Shown here piece after piece: positions 26,296 to 35,746 of a stretch of DNA of 64,000 nucleotides; position 1 is the stretch's first letter, and every line of letters starts with the position of its first letter. Source of the DNA: Hyphomicrobiales bacterium. Its GTDB lineage: Bacteria; Pseudomonadota; Alphaproteobacteria; Rhizobiales; Rhizobiaceae. The DNA lies in assembly GCA_900473175.1 (NCBI GenBank), contig UCKM01000013.1, positions 39,912 to 103,911 on the forward strand. Reading direction: 5' to 3'. Below the pieces are notes generated by a model, which was given only the letters and a program-made list of their open reading frames with translations, had not been told where the DNA came from and searched no databases. The translations under genes were made by a program, and so were the position numbers.

Positions 26296-28314
26296 ATGTT
26301 GGGTTTTGGTGATCAGATTTCAGAGTCAATTGCGCACTTCATAGGCTATTTTCACACATCCATTGAGGCGGTAAGAGCACGGATCGAATACAACGAATTC
26401 AAAGCGGCGGCCGAGCAAGATCCACACTTCAATGACATTCTGGCAATCCAGACGCATCCGACGCAGCAGCTTACCGCCACGTCGTTCGATGCGGAAGTGA
26501 AATACGTCCCAACGCCCTGGTCACCGGTCGCCTTGCCGGTCATGCCGTGGATCGATGTGAATTTGGACGAGGTCAACGTCAGTTTGCACAGGCTGCCGCA
26601 TCCGGTGGCTAAACTGCACGGTTCGGGCTCGGAGGTTTTTCACGGTGCGCCGCAGGAAGGCCCGTATTTCGGCTCCGGTGCCTCGGAAACGTCGTTGGTG
26701 CTCCAGCAGACGAATCATATGCAGGACAACGACATCGTGATCATGGGAAATCACGTGCCGGTGGGCATCCACTTTACCGACGATGCCGCCTTCGCACATC
26801 TTTCAGCCAATGCCTTTTCCATTTCGGAGCCGTTCACGTCCTTGCAGGTTCCGGGCTCAGGGGCTGAAATGGCGGAGTTCTTCGCCAACCAATCAAGCTT
26901 TATCCACGCGGCCGAAACAGGACCGCTCGCACAGACTCCAGGTGTGACCGTGGTTACCGGCCCAACGATTGAGGGCCTGTTTGTCAACGGCATGGAGATG
27001 ACGAGCGCACCCGGCCTTAACGCTTCCATCCCGGAGCTGCTCAGGCATACCGATCACAGCGGTAGCCAGGCAACAATGACCTCTACCCAGCCGGTTACGA
27101 TCAATGGTTCTGACATTGCCGGCTCGGTGACCCTACAGGCCGGCGCAAATCTCATGATGAACGAGGTGGTTCTGACCAACCTTGATTCGATCAGCGGCCA
27201 TTTTGCGGTGGCAGGCAATTACTATCACATCAACGCAATCATTCAGACCAACGCCTACAGCGATACGGATACGTTCCAGAACGGCTTTTCCGGCCAGCAG
27301 GCGCCGTCGTCGACCAATGCGATGAACATCGCCAGTTTCGTTCATCAGCCCGATGATGTCCATGCAGCGCCATCCTCGGGCGATGGGCCGGTCTTCCCGC
27401 AGAACTGGCAGGTAACCATCATCAATGGCGATCTGGTCCAGATGAACTGGATTTCCCAGTACAGTTTCCTGTCGGACAATGACATGCATGTCCTGTCCGC
27501 CACTGGCGCCTACACCACGATCCTGACCGGCGGAAACATGTCGGCGAATTCTGCGACCTTTGCAGAACTCTGCAGCACCTATGATGCCGTCATGATCGGC
27601 GGTCATTACTACGACGGAAATTTCATCGTTCAGACCAATGTGCTGTTTGACAATGATACGCTGACCACGGGCGGCGCAGCAGGCAGCTATAGCGGCAAGC
27701 TTTCAACAAGTGACAACCTGCTGTGGAATGCCGCCAGCATCCAGAGTGGCGCGTCAACCAACTGGGTCGCGGGCCTGCCCGACCACTATCAACAGGCGCT
27801 CACAGGGTTCGCCCACGGCGATTACAAGATGCCGGATGGCTTTGGCAGCGATCAGAATTTTCAAGGCATCGCGGGTGTGCGGGCACTCTACATCTCCGGC
27901 AACGTTTACGACCTCAACTATGTGAAACAAACCAACATTCTCGGCGATTCCGATTATGTCGCACACTATGAAGACTCATTGAAATCCGCATCGTCCGATA
28001 CTGCTTGGAATATCAGCACCGGTTCGAACGCCTTGATCAATGTGGCGATAATCGTCGATCACGACACCCACGAGAATGGAACGTCCTATGCGGGCGGCGG
28101 CGTCTATTCGGATGCCATCCTAATCCAGGCCGACATCGTCGTTTCCCAAGGGGCGGCCCCGGCAGCAAATCAGGGTCAGCCCTTGGCCAATGAGGCCGTG
28201 GCGTTTCTGGATCATGATGCTGCCGATACCTCGGCCACGAACGATCATGCACCATCGATTCACGTTCCGGACACCAGTCATTCGGTGGACGTGATGCAAA
28301 CTGTGCTCTCGTAA
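26296..28314 (+). CDS. Large repeat protein with QTN-x-D-x-D motifs, probable type I secretion substrate
   Basis: A 672-residue protein with no signal peptide or membrane segment. From residue about 130 it carries five to six diverged units with the pattern (Gly-x-x-Tyr-Asp)-x-N-x-(I/V)-x-QTN-x-x-x-D-x-D: LQQTNHMQDNDIV, IIQTNAYSDTDTF, VQMNWISQYSFLSDNDM, FIVQTNVLFDNDTL, YVKQTNILGDSDYV, and a weak last one. The spacing suggests a beta-solenoid or metal-binding repeat, though not the RTX nonapeptide. It lies directly upstream of the ABC exporter gene (36 bases). I do not recognise a characterised family; a secreted surface or biofilm protein is the likeliest role. Confidence 0.65.
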   Translation: MLGFGDQISESIAHFIGYFHTSIEAVRARIEYNEFKAAAEQDPHFNDILAIQTHPTQQLTATSFDAEVKYVPTPWSPVALPVMPWIDVNLDEVNVSLHRLPHPVAKLHGSGSEVFHGAPQEGPYFGSGASETSLVLQQTNHMQDNDIVIMGNHVPVGIHFTDDAAFAHLSANAFSISEPFTSLQVPGSGAEMAEFFANQSSFIHAAETGPLAQTPGVTVVTGPTIEGLFVNGMEMTSAPGLNASIPELLRHTDHSGSQATMTSTQPVTINGSDIAGSVTLQAGANLMMNEVVLTNLDSISGHFAVAGNYYHINAIIQTNAYSDTDTFQNGFSGQQAPSSTNAMNIASFVHQPDDVHAAPSSGDGPVFPQNWQVTIINGDLVQMNWISQYSFLSDNDMHVLSATGAYTTILTGGNMSANSATFAELCSTYDAVMIGGHYYDGNFIVQTNVLFDNDTLTTGGAAGSYSGKLSTSDNLLWNAASIQSGASTNWVAGLPDHYQQALTGFAHGDYKMPDGFGSDQNFQGIAGVRALYISGNVYDLNYVKQTNILGDSDYVAHYEDSLKSASSDTAWNISTGSNALINVAIIVDHDTHENGTSYAGGGVYSDAILIQADIVVSQGAAPAANQGQPLANEAVAFLDHDAADTSATNDHAPSIHVPDTSHSVDVMQTVLS

Positions 28315-28350
28315 GAGCGGAAAAGACGTGCGCCAGGGGGGCGCGAAAGC

Positions 28351-30462
28351 ATGAATACGCAGACTGATTTGCGATACATGGCGCAAAACGCCCAGCAGGC
28401 AAGCGTTAGCGCTCAAACGGCGCATTTGCGGTTCGACGACCTCCTCGCCGAACTGGAAAATACCATCATGACGCTTTACCGGACGGATAGCGCTCCTGTG
28501 GCCACGCAGACCGTGGCCGAGCCGGACGCCGCCCCGCCGATGCCAATGGCTGCCGTGGTTGAAGAAGCACCAAGTGACCCGGTGGCGGTCAATCAGCCGG
28601 AGCAGTTGGCACCCGAGGACAGTCAGTCACCCGCCGGCAGGGCCAATACCGAAGTCGGAAAGGTCATTGAGGGCGATAGGGGTCCGATCCGGGCTCCCGC
28701 GCCTGATCGGGGCGGCAGCAGCGGCAGCTTCCACAAACGGGTTGCCGCGGTCAGCTTCAGCGACAGTTTCAACAATGGTGTCAACGCCGTCCGCAAGAAC
28801 CTCATCATTGTGATGGGCTTCACGCTGTTCCTCAACATTCTGGTATTGGCGATTCCCGTCTATCTCTTCCAGATATCGGATCGGGTTCTCACCAGCCGCT
28901 CGACCGATACCCTGGTCATGCTGACGATCGTCATCATCGGCGCTGTTGTCATTCAAGTGGTGCTCGATGCGATACGCCGCTTTATCCTCATGCGAACCGC
29001 CGTCGAGGTCGCGGTGCAACTTGGCGCTCCGATCCTCAGCGCTGCCGCTCGCGCTTCGCTTCATGGCAATGGCAAGGATTATCAAGTGCTTGGCGACCTG
29101 CAGCAGTTGCGCGCCTTCCTCACCTCCGGCACACTCCTGTCATTCTTTGACGCGCCGATAGCCCCGATCTTTCTCGTTGCGGTTTTCCTGGTGCATCCGC
29201 ATCTCGGTTATATTGTTGTGGTGTCTTCGCTCTTGCTGATCGGCATTGCATTCATCAATCAGCGCGCCACGGCCGCATCCTTTGCGGAAGCGACCAATTT
29301 TCAAAGCCGCGCCATGCTGCATCTTGATTCCATGTCACGCAACTCGCAGATCATCAATGCCTTGGCGATGATACCGGAGGCAGTGCGCATATGGGGCCGG
29401 GATATGGCGGGTTCCTTGCGGGCACAGGTCAAGGCGCAGGACCGCAACATCATCTTCGCCACCATCTCCAAGTGCTCGCGTCTGCTCACCCAGGTGATGA
29501 TGCTTGGATGGGGTGCACATCTCGCCATTGACGGCCAGATGACCGGCGGCATGGTCATTGCCGCTTCGATCATTGCCGGCCGTGCGCTTGCACCGATCGA
29601 AGGTGCGATCGAGGGCTGGAACAGTTTCATCCAGTTCCGCTCCGCCTTTGGCCGCATCAAGAATCTCCTGCAGACCTCACCTCTGAATTTCGAACGCTTG
29701 CGCCTGCCAACTCCGCAAGGCCGACTCGACGTGGAACGTATCCTCTACGTGCCGCCACCCAACAAAAAGGTCATCCTCAACGGCATATCCTTTACACTGA
29801 TGCCGGGGGAATCCTTGGCGATCATCGGCAATTCCGGCGCCGGCAAGACCACCCTCGGCAAGATGCTGGTTGGTTCAATCCTGCCGACATCGGGAAGCGT
29901 GCGCCTTGACCTGATGGATCTGCGCAATTGGGACCAGAGACAGTTCGGCGAGAATATCGGTTATCTGCCGCAGGACGTTCAGCTGTTTCCGGGCACGATC
30001 AAGGCCAATATTGCCCGCATGCGCGAAGATGTGACCGATCAGGCGATATTCGATGCTGCGGTGCTCGCAGACGTTCACGAACTGATCGCGAGCTTCCCGC
30101 AGGGTTATGAAACGATGGTGGCTGCCGATGGGGCGCCACTGTCCGGTGGGCAGAAACAGCGGATTGCGCTTGCCCGCGCCTTCTTTGGCAACCCCACCCT
30201 CGTCGTGCTCGACGAGCCCAACTCCAATCTCGACTCCCAAGGCGATGCCGCTCTGACCCAGGCGCTGTCCCATGCCAAGAAGCACAAGATAACCGTGGTT
30301 ACGATCACGCAGCGCCCGGCCTTGCTCAGTTGCGTCGACAAGATCATGGTTCTGAGCAATGGCACGGTCGCGATGTTCGGATCGCGCGCAACCGTGATGG
30401 AAGCAATTGCACGCAAGAACGAGCAACTGGATGCAGCATCGAGCATCCAGGCTGCGGAATAG
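28351..30462 (+). CDS. Type I secretion ABC exporter (permease/ATPase)
   Basis: A 703-residue inner-membrane exporter. Residues 1-150 are a Pro/Ala/Glu-rich cytoplasmic extension unlike the C39 domain of other exporters. Residues about 150-450 are the six-helix transmembrane domain, beginning IVMGFTLFLNILVLAIPVYL and with the type I motif (FQISDRVLTSRS). The ATPase has Walker A GNSGAGKTTLGK (about 491-502), the signature LSGGQ (about 597) and Walker B LVVLDEP. This PrtD/PrsD-like type drives export of proteins through HlyD and an outer-membrane TolC, which is not in the window. The two genes upstream are the probable cargo. Confidence 0.93.
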   Translation: MNTQTDLRYMAQNAQQASVSAQTAHLRFDDLLAELENTIMTLYRTDSAPVATQTVAEPDAAPPMPMAAVVEEAPSDPVAVNQPEQLAPEDSQSPAGRANTEVGKVIEGDRGPIRAPAPDRGGSSGSFHKRVAAVSFSDSFNNGVNAVRKNLIIVMGFTLFLNILVLAIPVYLFQISDRVLTSRSTDTLVMLTIVIIGAVVIQVVLDAIRRFILMRTAVEVAVQLGAPILSAAARASLHGNGKDYQVLGDLQQLRAFLTSGTLLSFFDAPIAPIFLVAVFLVHPHLGYIVVVSSLLLIGIAFINQRATAASFAEATNFQSRAMLHLDSMSRNSQIINALAMIPEAVRIWGRDMAGSLRAQVKAQDRNIIFATISKCSRLLTQVMMLGWGAHLAIDGQMTGGMVIAASIIAGRALAPIEGAIEGWNSFIQFRSAFGRIKNLLQTSPLNFERLRLPTPQGRLDVERILYVPPPNKKVILNGISFTLMPGESLAIIGNSGAGKTTLGKMLVGSILPTSGSVRLDLMDLRNWDQRQFGENIGYLPQDVQLFPGTIKANIARMREDVTDQAIFDAAVLADVHELIASFPQGYETMVAADGAPLSGGQKQRIALARAFFGNPTLVVLDEPNSNLDSQGDAALTQALSHAKKHKITVVTITQRPALLSCVDKIMVLSNGTVAMFGSRATVMEAIARKNEQLDAASSIQAAE

Positions 30463-30472
30463 GGGTAGGGCG

Positions 30473-31801
30473 ATGGCGACAAACGTTTTGAACGATCTGG
30501 AGTGGTATGACGGGGTCCCGCGGTCGATCAAACCCTATACCAAGTTCGGAATCATGCTCATCATCGTCTGCTTTGGCGGTTTCGGCACCTGGGCGGCGAC
30601 CGCTCCGCTTGCAGCTGCAGTCATCGCGCCGGGCAGTTTCGTCGCCACCGGTAAGAACAAGGTTGTACAGCACCTCGAAGGCGGAATAATCAAGGACCTG
30701 CTTGTCCGTGAAGGCGACAGGGTCAAGGAAGGCGATGACCTTGTTAATCTCGATGAGACCGCGCCGCGCGCCAACGCCCAACAGCTCTATCTGCGCCAGG
30801 CCCGGCTGGAGGCGATCCTCGCCCGGCTTCATGCGATTGTCCGCGGTGAGGATCATTACCAGCCGCCGAAGATCATTCTCGACAACATTGCCAACCCGGA
30901 AATACGGGCGGTCAATGATAGCCAGAGCGACAATTTCGATGCTGCGCATTCAAAATATGCCAACGAGTACCAGATGATGCAGCGCAATATCTCAGCACTC
31001 GAATTTCGCCGTATCGGGAGAAATGCGCAGATCGAATCCACGAACAAGCAGGTCGCGCTGTTGAAGGATGAGTATGAGGCAAAGCTCTCCCTTTACAAGA
31101 AAGGGCTCATGGCTCGATCCGAAGTCAGTGTCCTTGAACGGGCGATTGCCGATGGTGAAGGCACGATTGCCCGGCTCGACGCGGAAATTCAGGAAGTGAA
31201 TGCGCAGATCGAGAAATTCCAGAAGGAAATGATCCAGACGAAGGATACCGAGAAGCAGGCAGCACTTGATGAGATCCAGAGCGCCGAAGCTGAACTTGAT
31301 ACGGTTCGCGAACAGTCACGCCAGGCCGAAAATATTCTTGACCGGACGGTGGTGAAAGCGCCGGTGGCTGGCACGATCATCCGGCTCTACTACCATACGC
31401 CCGGCGGTGTCATCGAAAGCGGAAAGCCGATCATCGAAATCCTCCCCGCTGGCGTTCCCCTGATCATCGAGGCGCAAATTCCGCGCATGCAGATCGATGA
31501 GGTCAAGGAAGGGCAGGTTGCCCATGTTCGCCTCAGCGCGCTCAACCAGCGCACGACGCCCATTATCAACGGCCGTGTCGACTACGTATCGGCAGATTCC
31601 ATGGTCGATGCCAACCAGCACCAGGAAGTCTATCTGGCGCGCATTAGCATTCCTGCCGAGGAACTTGCGCGGGTCCATGGCTTTACGCCAACGCCCGGCA
31701 TGCCGGCGGATATCCTGATCCAGACCCACGAGCGCACCTTCTTCGAATATCTGGCCAAGCCGGTAATCGACAGCATGTCGCGCGCTTTCAGGGAATATTG
31801 A
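30473..31801 (+). CDS. HlyD-family type I secretion adaptor
   Basis: A 442-residue membrane fusion protein from the ATG at 30473 (AGGGGTAGGG upstream). A short cytoplasmic N-terminus is followed by one transmembrane helix (IMLIIVCFGGFGTWAA), the biotinyl-lipoyl half (LEGGIIKDLLVREGDRVKEG), a long coiled coil (about 120-280, with EGTIARLDAEIQEVNAQIEK), and the C-terminal half with APVAGTIIRL and the D-domain motif (GMPADILIQTHERTFFEYL). It bridges the ABC exporter to TolC. It begins 10 bases after the exporter stop, so the two genes form an operon. Confidence 0.94.
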   Translation: MATNVLNDLEWYDGVPRSIKPYTKFGIMLIIVCFGGFGTWAATAPLAAAVIAPGSFVATGKNKVVQHLEGGIIKDLLVREGDRVKEGDDLVNLDETAPRANAQQLYLRQARLEAILARLHAIVRGEDHYQPPKIILDNIANPEIRAVNDSQSDNFDAAHSKYANEYQMMQRNISALEFRRIGRNAQIESTNKQVALLKDEYEAKLSLYKKGLMARSEVSVLERAIADGEGTIARLDAEIQEVNAQIEKFQKEMIQTKDTEKQAALDEIQSAEAELDTVREQSRQAENILDRTVVKAPVAGTIIRLYYHTPGGVIESGKPIIEILPAGVPLIIEAQIPRMQIDEVKEGQVAHVRLSALNQRTTPIINGRVDYVSADSMVDANQHQEVYLARISIPAEELARVHGFTPTPGMPADILIQTHERTFFEYLAKPVIDSMSRAFREY

Positions 31802-31864
31802 TCCGGGTTTTCAAGAAAGGCTCTCCACATTCGGCGCCGGTACAAGCATGTTAACGTCGCGCAA

Positions 31865-32257
31865 ATGAATGCGCCCTGGAAGGACGTTTGCGGCTTGATG
31901 AATTGGCGTTCACCACTGTGGAAGCGAATTGCCGGTATTCCGGCAAAGCACATTTTTCTTGCCTGGATTCTGCTGGCTGTGATCCTGGTCGTGACCGTCG
32001 GCCCGATCAACCTGCGACCGACGACGCCGTTCGGGCCGAACGTGGAGCGCTTTGCAGCCTTCTTCGTCCTCGGGGGTGTGTTCAGCCTCACCTATCCGAA
32101 AAGTCTCGTCTACGTCGCGGTCCCGCTTGTCGTTTCTTGCGGCCTGTTTGAATACGCCCAGCATTTCATGCCGGGCAGGCATCCCGAGTTCAGCAATTTT
32201 CTGATCAAGATCGCAGGTGCAGGTGTTGGGCTGGCCGCTGGGAAAATCCTGCGCTAG
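31865..32257 (+). CDS. VanZ-like family membrane protein
   Basis: A 130-residue protein with three to four predicted membrane helices (AWILLAVILVVTVGP; FAAFFVLGGVFSL; VYVAVPLVVSCGLFEYAQ; IAGAGVGLAAG). The segment EYAQHFMPGRHPEFSNFLIK has the Glu/Gln...GR...D/E-F...N order of VanZ-like proteins. The family is small and functions are mostly unknown (one member raises teicoplanin resistance). Start could be the ATG at 31898. It follows the HlyD gene after 63 bases but without a strong link. Confidence 0.65.
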   Translation: MNAPWKDVCGLMNWRSPLWKRIAGIPAKHIFLAWILLAVILVVTVGPINLRPTTPFGPNVERFAAFFVLGGVFSLTYPKSLVYVAVPLVVSCGLFEYAQHFMPGRHPEFSNFLIKIAGAGVGLAAGKILR

Positions 32258-32316
32258 GTAAATCAAATGGCGTCCGCGCTACTGGGAACGCGTAACGCCA
32301 AGGGCAGAATTCGTTG

Positions 32317-32460
32317 TTAGCTGCAGGCCTGCCATGCGACACGACGGATATCGGTGCGGGCGATACCGAGATCGGCAAGATTGCGATCAGTGCAGCGGCT
32401 CAGCTCATGCAGGTTCTGGCGATACTGACGGTACTTTTGGATGCGGTCACGAAGGCTCAT
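32317..32460 (-). CDS. DUF1127 family small protein
   Basis: A 47-residue Arg-rich protein. The sequence MSLRDRIQKYRQYRQNLHEL is followed by SRCTDRNLADLGIARTDIRR and VAWQACS. The RxLxxLxDRxLxDIGI(x)RxDI pattern is the DUF1127 (YjiS-like) signature. In Agrobacterium and Rhodobacter, DUF1127 proteins affect RNA turnover and phosphate or stress physiology, and one acts with small RNAs. The ribosome site AAGGGG stands before ATG. Two operator-like 19-base sites upstream recur before a small RNA gene at about 36.2 kb. Confidence 0.9.
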   Translation of the reverse strand: MSLRDRIQKYRQYRQNLHELSRCTDRNLADLGIARTDIRRVAWQACS

Positions 32461-32535
32461 GGTTCATACCCCTTTTGGTTTCATTGGCCTCCCTGAATGC
32501 AAATATGCCTTGCGTCGCATTGATTGAAAATTGCC

Positions 32536-32576
32536 AATGTTGCAAGGCAGCATTGATGATGTTGCATGGCAACATT
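32536..32576. promoter_or_regulatory. Two phased TGC-ANN-GCA sites before the DUF1127 gene
   Basis: Site 1, 32536-32554, is AATGTTGCAAGGCAGCATT; site 2, 32558-32576, is GATGTTGCATGGCAACATT. Each is a diverged inverted repeat (GTTGC/GCARC) and the two are exactly 22 bases apart. The same pair, same spacing and same orientation occurs at 36222-36262. Two helical turns of separation fits a LysR-type tetramer or a pair of dimers; a PhaR-like TGC/GCA repressor is another possibility. The lower end is 76 bases before the DUF1127 ATG. Confidence 0.65.
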
Positions 32577-32655
32577 AACCGAAGATTCAGGCGGGGTTTC
32601 AATGAGGGGCTCCTTGCGTCTATAGACGAAGAAAGCGTTTGCCTCTGGGGGGATC

Positions 32656-33963
32656 ATGGCTCGAACGGAATCGGCTGCACGAGAAAGACTCGAACAGAAC
32701 CTGGCGCGGCTTGCAGCGCGAAACGCCGATGAAGGCGTCTTCGCCAAGCTCTACGCGGATACTGCCCGCATGGAGGCAGACGCCTCCGACAGACGGGCCG
32801 AGAAAGGTAGCTTGTTGGGCCCGCTCGACGGCCGGATCGTATCGATCAAGGACCTGTTTGACGTTGCCGGTGAACCGACGCTGGCCGGTTCGGTGATCCG
32901 GCGGGCCGCCGCACCTGCCGCCGCCGATGCGGTTATCGTGAAAAGGCTGCGGGCGGCAGGGGCGGTGATCATCGGCAAGACCGTGATGACCGAATTTGCC
33001 TTTACCGCGGTCGGGCTCAATCCGCACTATAGGGTTGCCGGCAATGCCGTCGATCCGAGGCGTATCGCGGGTGGCTCATCGACCGGAGCAGGGGTCTCGG
33101 TAGCGGAAGGCACGAGCGACATTGCAATCGGCTCCGATACTGGCGGTTCGATCCGCATTCCCGCGGCGCTGAACGGCGTCGTCGGCTTCAAGCCGACAGC
33201 AAGTCGCATTCCACTACTGGGGGCCTTTCCACTATCGCCGAGCCTCGATTCGGTTGGCCCGCTTACGCAATCCGTTTCCGATTGCGCGATTACCGATGCG
33301 GTGATGGCCGCACTCACCCCAAATCCAATAGAACCCGTACCGCTCAAAGGATTGCGCATCGGTGTGCTCAAGGGGCAGTTGCTTGCGGGAACGGAAGGGC
33401 CCGTAGCTGATGGTTTTGCACGAAGCCTTGAGGCTCTTGAACGGGCCGGAGCCCTGATCGTTGATCTGTCCATCGACGATCTCATCGATGCCATGGCCGA
33501 GGCGACGTCGGTCGGCTCCATTGCCGGCATTGAGGGCAGCCGTGTGCATGCGGGTTGGTTGCATGACGACGGTCTGGATGTCGATCAACGCGTCAGGCGG
33601 CCGCTGCTGCGGCGTTTGGCGGTTGCGGATGCTGATTACAACCATCTCATGCAGCAGCGGCGCCGCCTGGTTGAGCGAATGGACCAGCGCATTGCCAACC
33701 ATGATGTGCTCGCGATACCGACAACGCCGATTGCGGCGCCCTTGCTTTCTGCCGTGGAAGATGAGGCCTTTTACAAGGAGACCGAAGGTCTGCTCCTGCG
33801 CAATACCCAAATCGCCAATCAGTTCGATCTGACGGCGATCAGCTTGCCCATGCCGGAAATGTCTTTGCCCGCCGGGCTGATGCTGATCGGGCGACACGAT
33901 TCCGACCGCCGCCTTTTGGCTATCGCGCTCACGGTGGAACAGCTTCTCGCCAAAGCGGTATAG
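32656..33963 (+). CDS. Amidase (amidase signature family)
   Basis: A 435-residue amidase. The Ser-cisSer-Lys triad can be placed: Lys in RIVSIKDLFDVAG, Ser in AGGSSTGAGVSVAEG and Ser in GSDTGGSIRIPA, then FKPTASRIP. It hydrolyses an amide of unknown substrate in the cytoplasm. The family also includes the GatA subunit of the tRNA amidotransferase, but at 435 residues and without gatB/gatC neighbours this is an independent enzyme. A run of six G acts as ribosome site for the ATG. It may share an operon with the next two genes. Confidence 0.85.
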   Translation: MARTESAARERLEQNLARLAARNADEGVFAKLYADTARMEADASDRRAEKGSLLGPLDGRIVSIKDLFDVAGEPTLAGSVIRRAAAPAAADAVIVKRLRAAGAVIIGKTVMTEFAFTAVGLNPHYRVAGNAVDPRRIAGGSSTGAGVSVAEGTSDIAIGSDTGGSIRIPAALNGVVGFKPTASRIPLLGAFPLSPSLDSVGPLTQSVSDCAITDAVMAALTPNPIEPVPLKGLRIGVLKGQLLAGTEGPVADGFARSLEALERAGALIVDLSIDDLIDAMAEATSVGSIAGIEGSRVHAGWLHDDGLDVDQRVRRPLLRRLAVADADYNHLMQQRRRLVERMDQRIANHDVLAIPTTPIAAPLLSAVEDEAFYKETEGLLLRNTQIANQFDLTAISLPMPEMSLPAGLMLIGRHDSDRRLLAIALTVEQLLAKAV

Positions 33964-34082
33964 TCGTAAAGTCTGCCGGTGTTATTTTGGCGCAACCGGA
34001 TTTAAGGCTCGCATTTTCCGGCAATCTCGTCAGGATGCGCGGCGGTTCAAGCTCTCCACGCCGAAAGGAAAGGATTCCAATC

Positions 34083-34394
34083 GTGATCCGACATTGTGTG
34101 TTTCTCCGTTTTCGCGACGATGTCGCATCGCCGGACCGCCAATCCATTTATGACGATCTCGAAGCCCTGTGCGAAACCCTTCCGGGCGCGTTGGCGTTTG
34201 CGTCCGGCGGAAATGTCAGCCCGGAACCCGGCATGGACAAGGGTTTCTCGGAGGGCTTTATCATCGATTTTACCGATACAGAGGCGGTCGAGGCCTATCT
34301 CGTTCATCCTGTTCACCAGTCCGTTTCGGAGCGCCTCGTTGCGTCCATGGTAGGCGGTCTCGAAGGCGTTTTGGTTTTTGATCTGGAAGTTTGA
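34083..34394 (+). CDS. Dabb (stress-responsive A/B-barrel) domain protein
   Basis: A 103-residue protein from a GTG at 34083 with AAAGGA upstream: VIRHCVFLRFRDDVASPDRQ and later GFSEGFIIDFTDTEAVEAYL with VHPVHQSV, the Dabb barrel pattern (IRHxVxxxF...HPxHxxV). Small dimeric barrels of this family often bind or act on hydrophobic ligands. It overlaps the start region of the glycerate kinase gene (stop at 34394, next ATG at 34399), so it probably acts in the same unit. Confidence 0.8.
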   Translation: MIRHCVFLRFRDDVASPDRQSIYDDLEALCETLPGALAFASGGNVSPEPGMDKGFSEGFIIDFTDTEAVEAYLVHPVHQSVSERLVASMVGGLEGVLVFDLEV

Positions 34395-34398
34395 GTCG

Positions 34399-35655
34399 AT
34401 GCAGGACAAGGAATTCTTCAAAAAGCTGTTCAGGGCTGCCGTCGATGCCGCCGATCCCGAACGGACGATCAAGGCTCACCTGCCTGCGAAGCCAAAGGGC
34501 CGGACCATCGTCATTGGCGCCGGCAAGGGGTCGGCGCAGATGGCGCGTGCGTTCGAGAAGGTCTGGGATGGTCCGCTCGAAGGCGTCGTCGTTACGCGCT
34601 ATGGTTTTGGCGCGCCTTGCAAGCACATCGAGATCATCGAAGCATCGCACCCGGTGCCGGATGCCGCCGGTCTTGTTGCCTCAAGGCGCCTGCTCGAGAC
34701 CGTATCGGGCCTCGGGCCTGACGATCTGGTGGTGGCGCTCATTTCAGGCGGAGGCTCCGCCCTCCTGCCGTCGCCGCCCGAGGGAATGACCCTCGAAGAC
34801 GAGATTGCCGTCAACAAGACCCTGCTTGCCTCGGGTGCGCCAATCTCGGCGATGAATGCCGTACGCAAGCACCTTTCGACCATCAAGGGCGGACGCTTGG
34901 CGGCGGCAGCGCACCCCGCCCGTGTCTATTCGCTGATCGTCTCGGATATTCCGGGCGACAATCCGGCATTCGTGGCATCCGGCCCGACCGTCACCGACGA
35001 GACCACGCGGGAAGACGCCCTGCGGATTGTCGAACGCTACAATCTCGATCTGCCCATAGCCGCCATCGCGCATCTGCAATCGGAAAGGGCGAATGCGCCC
35101 AAGCCGTCCGATGCGGTCTTTGCCGGGCATGAATACCACGTGATTGCCTCAGCTGCGGTCTCGCTCGAAGCCGCCGCTAAGGCCGCGCGCGCTGAGGGCA
35201 TCGAGGCGGTCATTCTTTCCGATGCGATCGAGGGCGAGGCGCGCGAGGTTGCCCATGTCCATGCGGCGATGGCAAAGCAGGTCCTCTTCAAGGACCAGCC
35301 ATTCATAAAGCCAGTCGTGATTCTTTCCGGAGGCGAGACCACGGTGACGGTGCGCGGCAAAGGCAAGGGCGGACGCAACAGCGAATTCCTGCTCTCGCTC
35401 GCTATCGATATCGATGGCGCTGACGGCATAAGCGCTTTTGCTGCCGATACCGACGGCATTGACGGCTCGGAAGACAATGCGGGTGCGTTTGCCGATAGCA
35501 CCACCATAGCCCGGCTACTCGCCAATGGTCACGATGCGTCGGCTTATCTCAATCGAAACGATGCGTGGACCGCATTCAACGCGATAGGCGACCTCTTCGT
35601 GCCCGGTCCGACAGGCACGAACGTCAATGATCTGCGCGCCATTCTCATTCGCTGA
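34399..35655 (+). CDS. Glycerate 2-kinase (MOFRL/GckA-type)
   Basis: A 418-residue protein. The N-terminal domain has GRTIVIGAGKGSAQMA and LISGGGSALLPSPPEGMTLED; NAVRKHLSTIKGGRLA follows; the C-terminal MOFRL domain has GGRNSEFLLSLAIDI and FAADTDGIDGSEDNAG. These define the glycerate-2-kinase/hydroxypyruvate-reductase-like family (GckA/TtuD), which phosphorylates D-glycerate to 2-phosphoglycerate in serine cycle and tartrate/glyoxylate breakdown. In older annotation it is called TtuD hydroxypyruvate reductase. It directly follows the Dabb gene. Confidence 0.88.
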   Translation: MQDKEFFKKLFRAAVDAADPERTIKAHLPAKPKGRTIVIGAGKGSAQMARAFEKVWDGPLEGVVVTRYGFGAPCKHIEIIEASHPVPDAAGLVASRRLLETVSGLGPDDLVVALISGGGSALLPSPPEGMTLEDEIAVNKTLLASGAPISAMNAVRKHLSTIKGGRLAAAAHPARVYSLIVSDIPGDNPAFVASGPTVTDETTREDALRIVERYNLDLPIAAIAHLQSERANAPKPSDAVFAGHEYHVIASAAVSLEAAAKAARAEGIEAVILSDAIEGEAREVAHVHAAMAKQVLFKDQPFIKPVVILSGGETTVTVRGKGKGGRNSEFLLSLAIDIDGADGISAFAADTDGIDGSEDNAGAFADSTTIARLLANGHDASAYLNRNDAWTAFNAIGDLFVPGPTGTNVNDLRAILIR

Positions 35656-35746
35656 ACCTCTTGACGTGGTATCGCCACGATTGGATGGTCAACCGAAGCC
35701 CGATTCTTCGGCGTCGCGTGGCGCAATCATGCAAAAGGAATATCGA

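Noticed and set aside
25290..28314. RTX calcium-binding toxins
   Set aside because: No GGxGxD nonapeptide is present in either candidate exported protein; only the exporter genes recall RTX systems.
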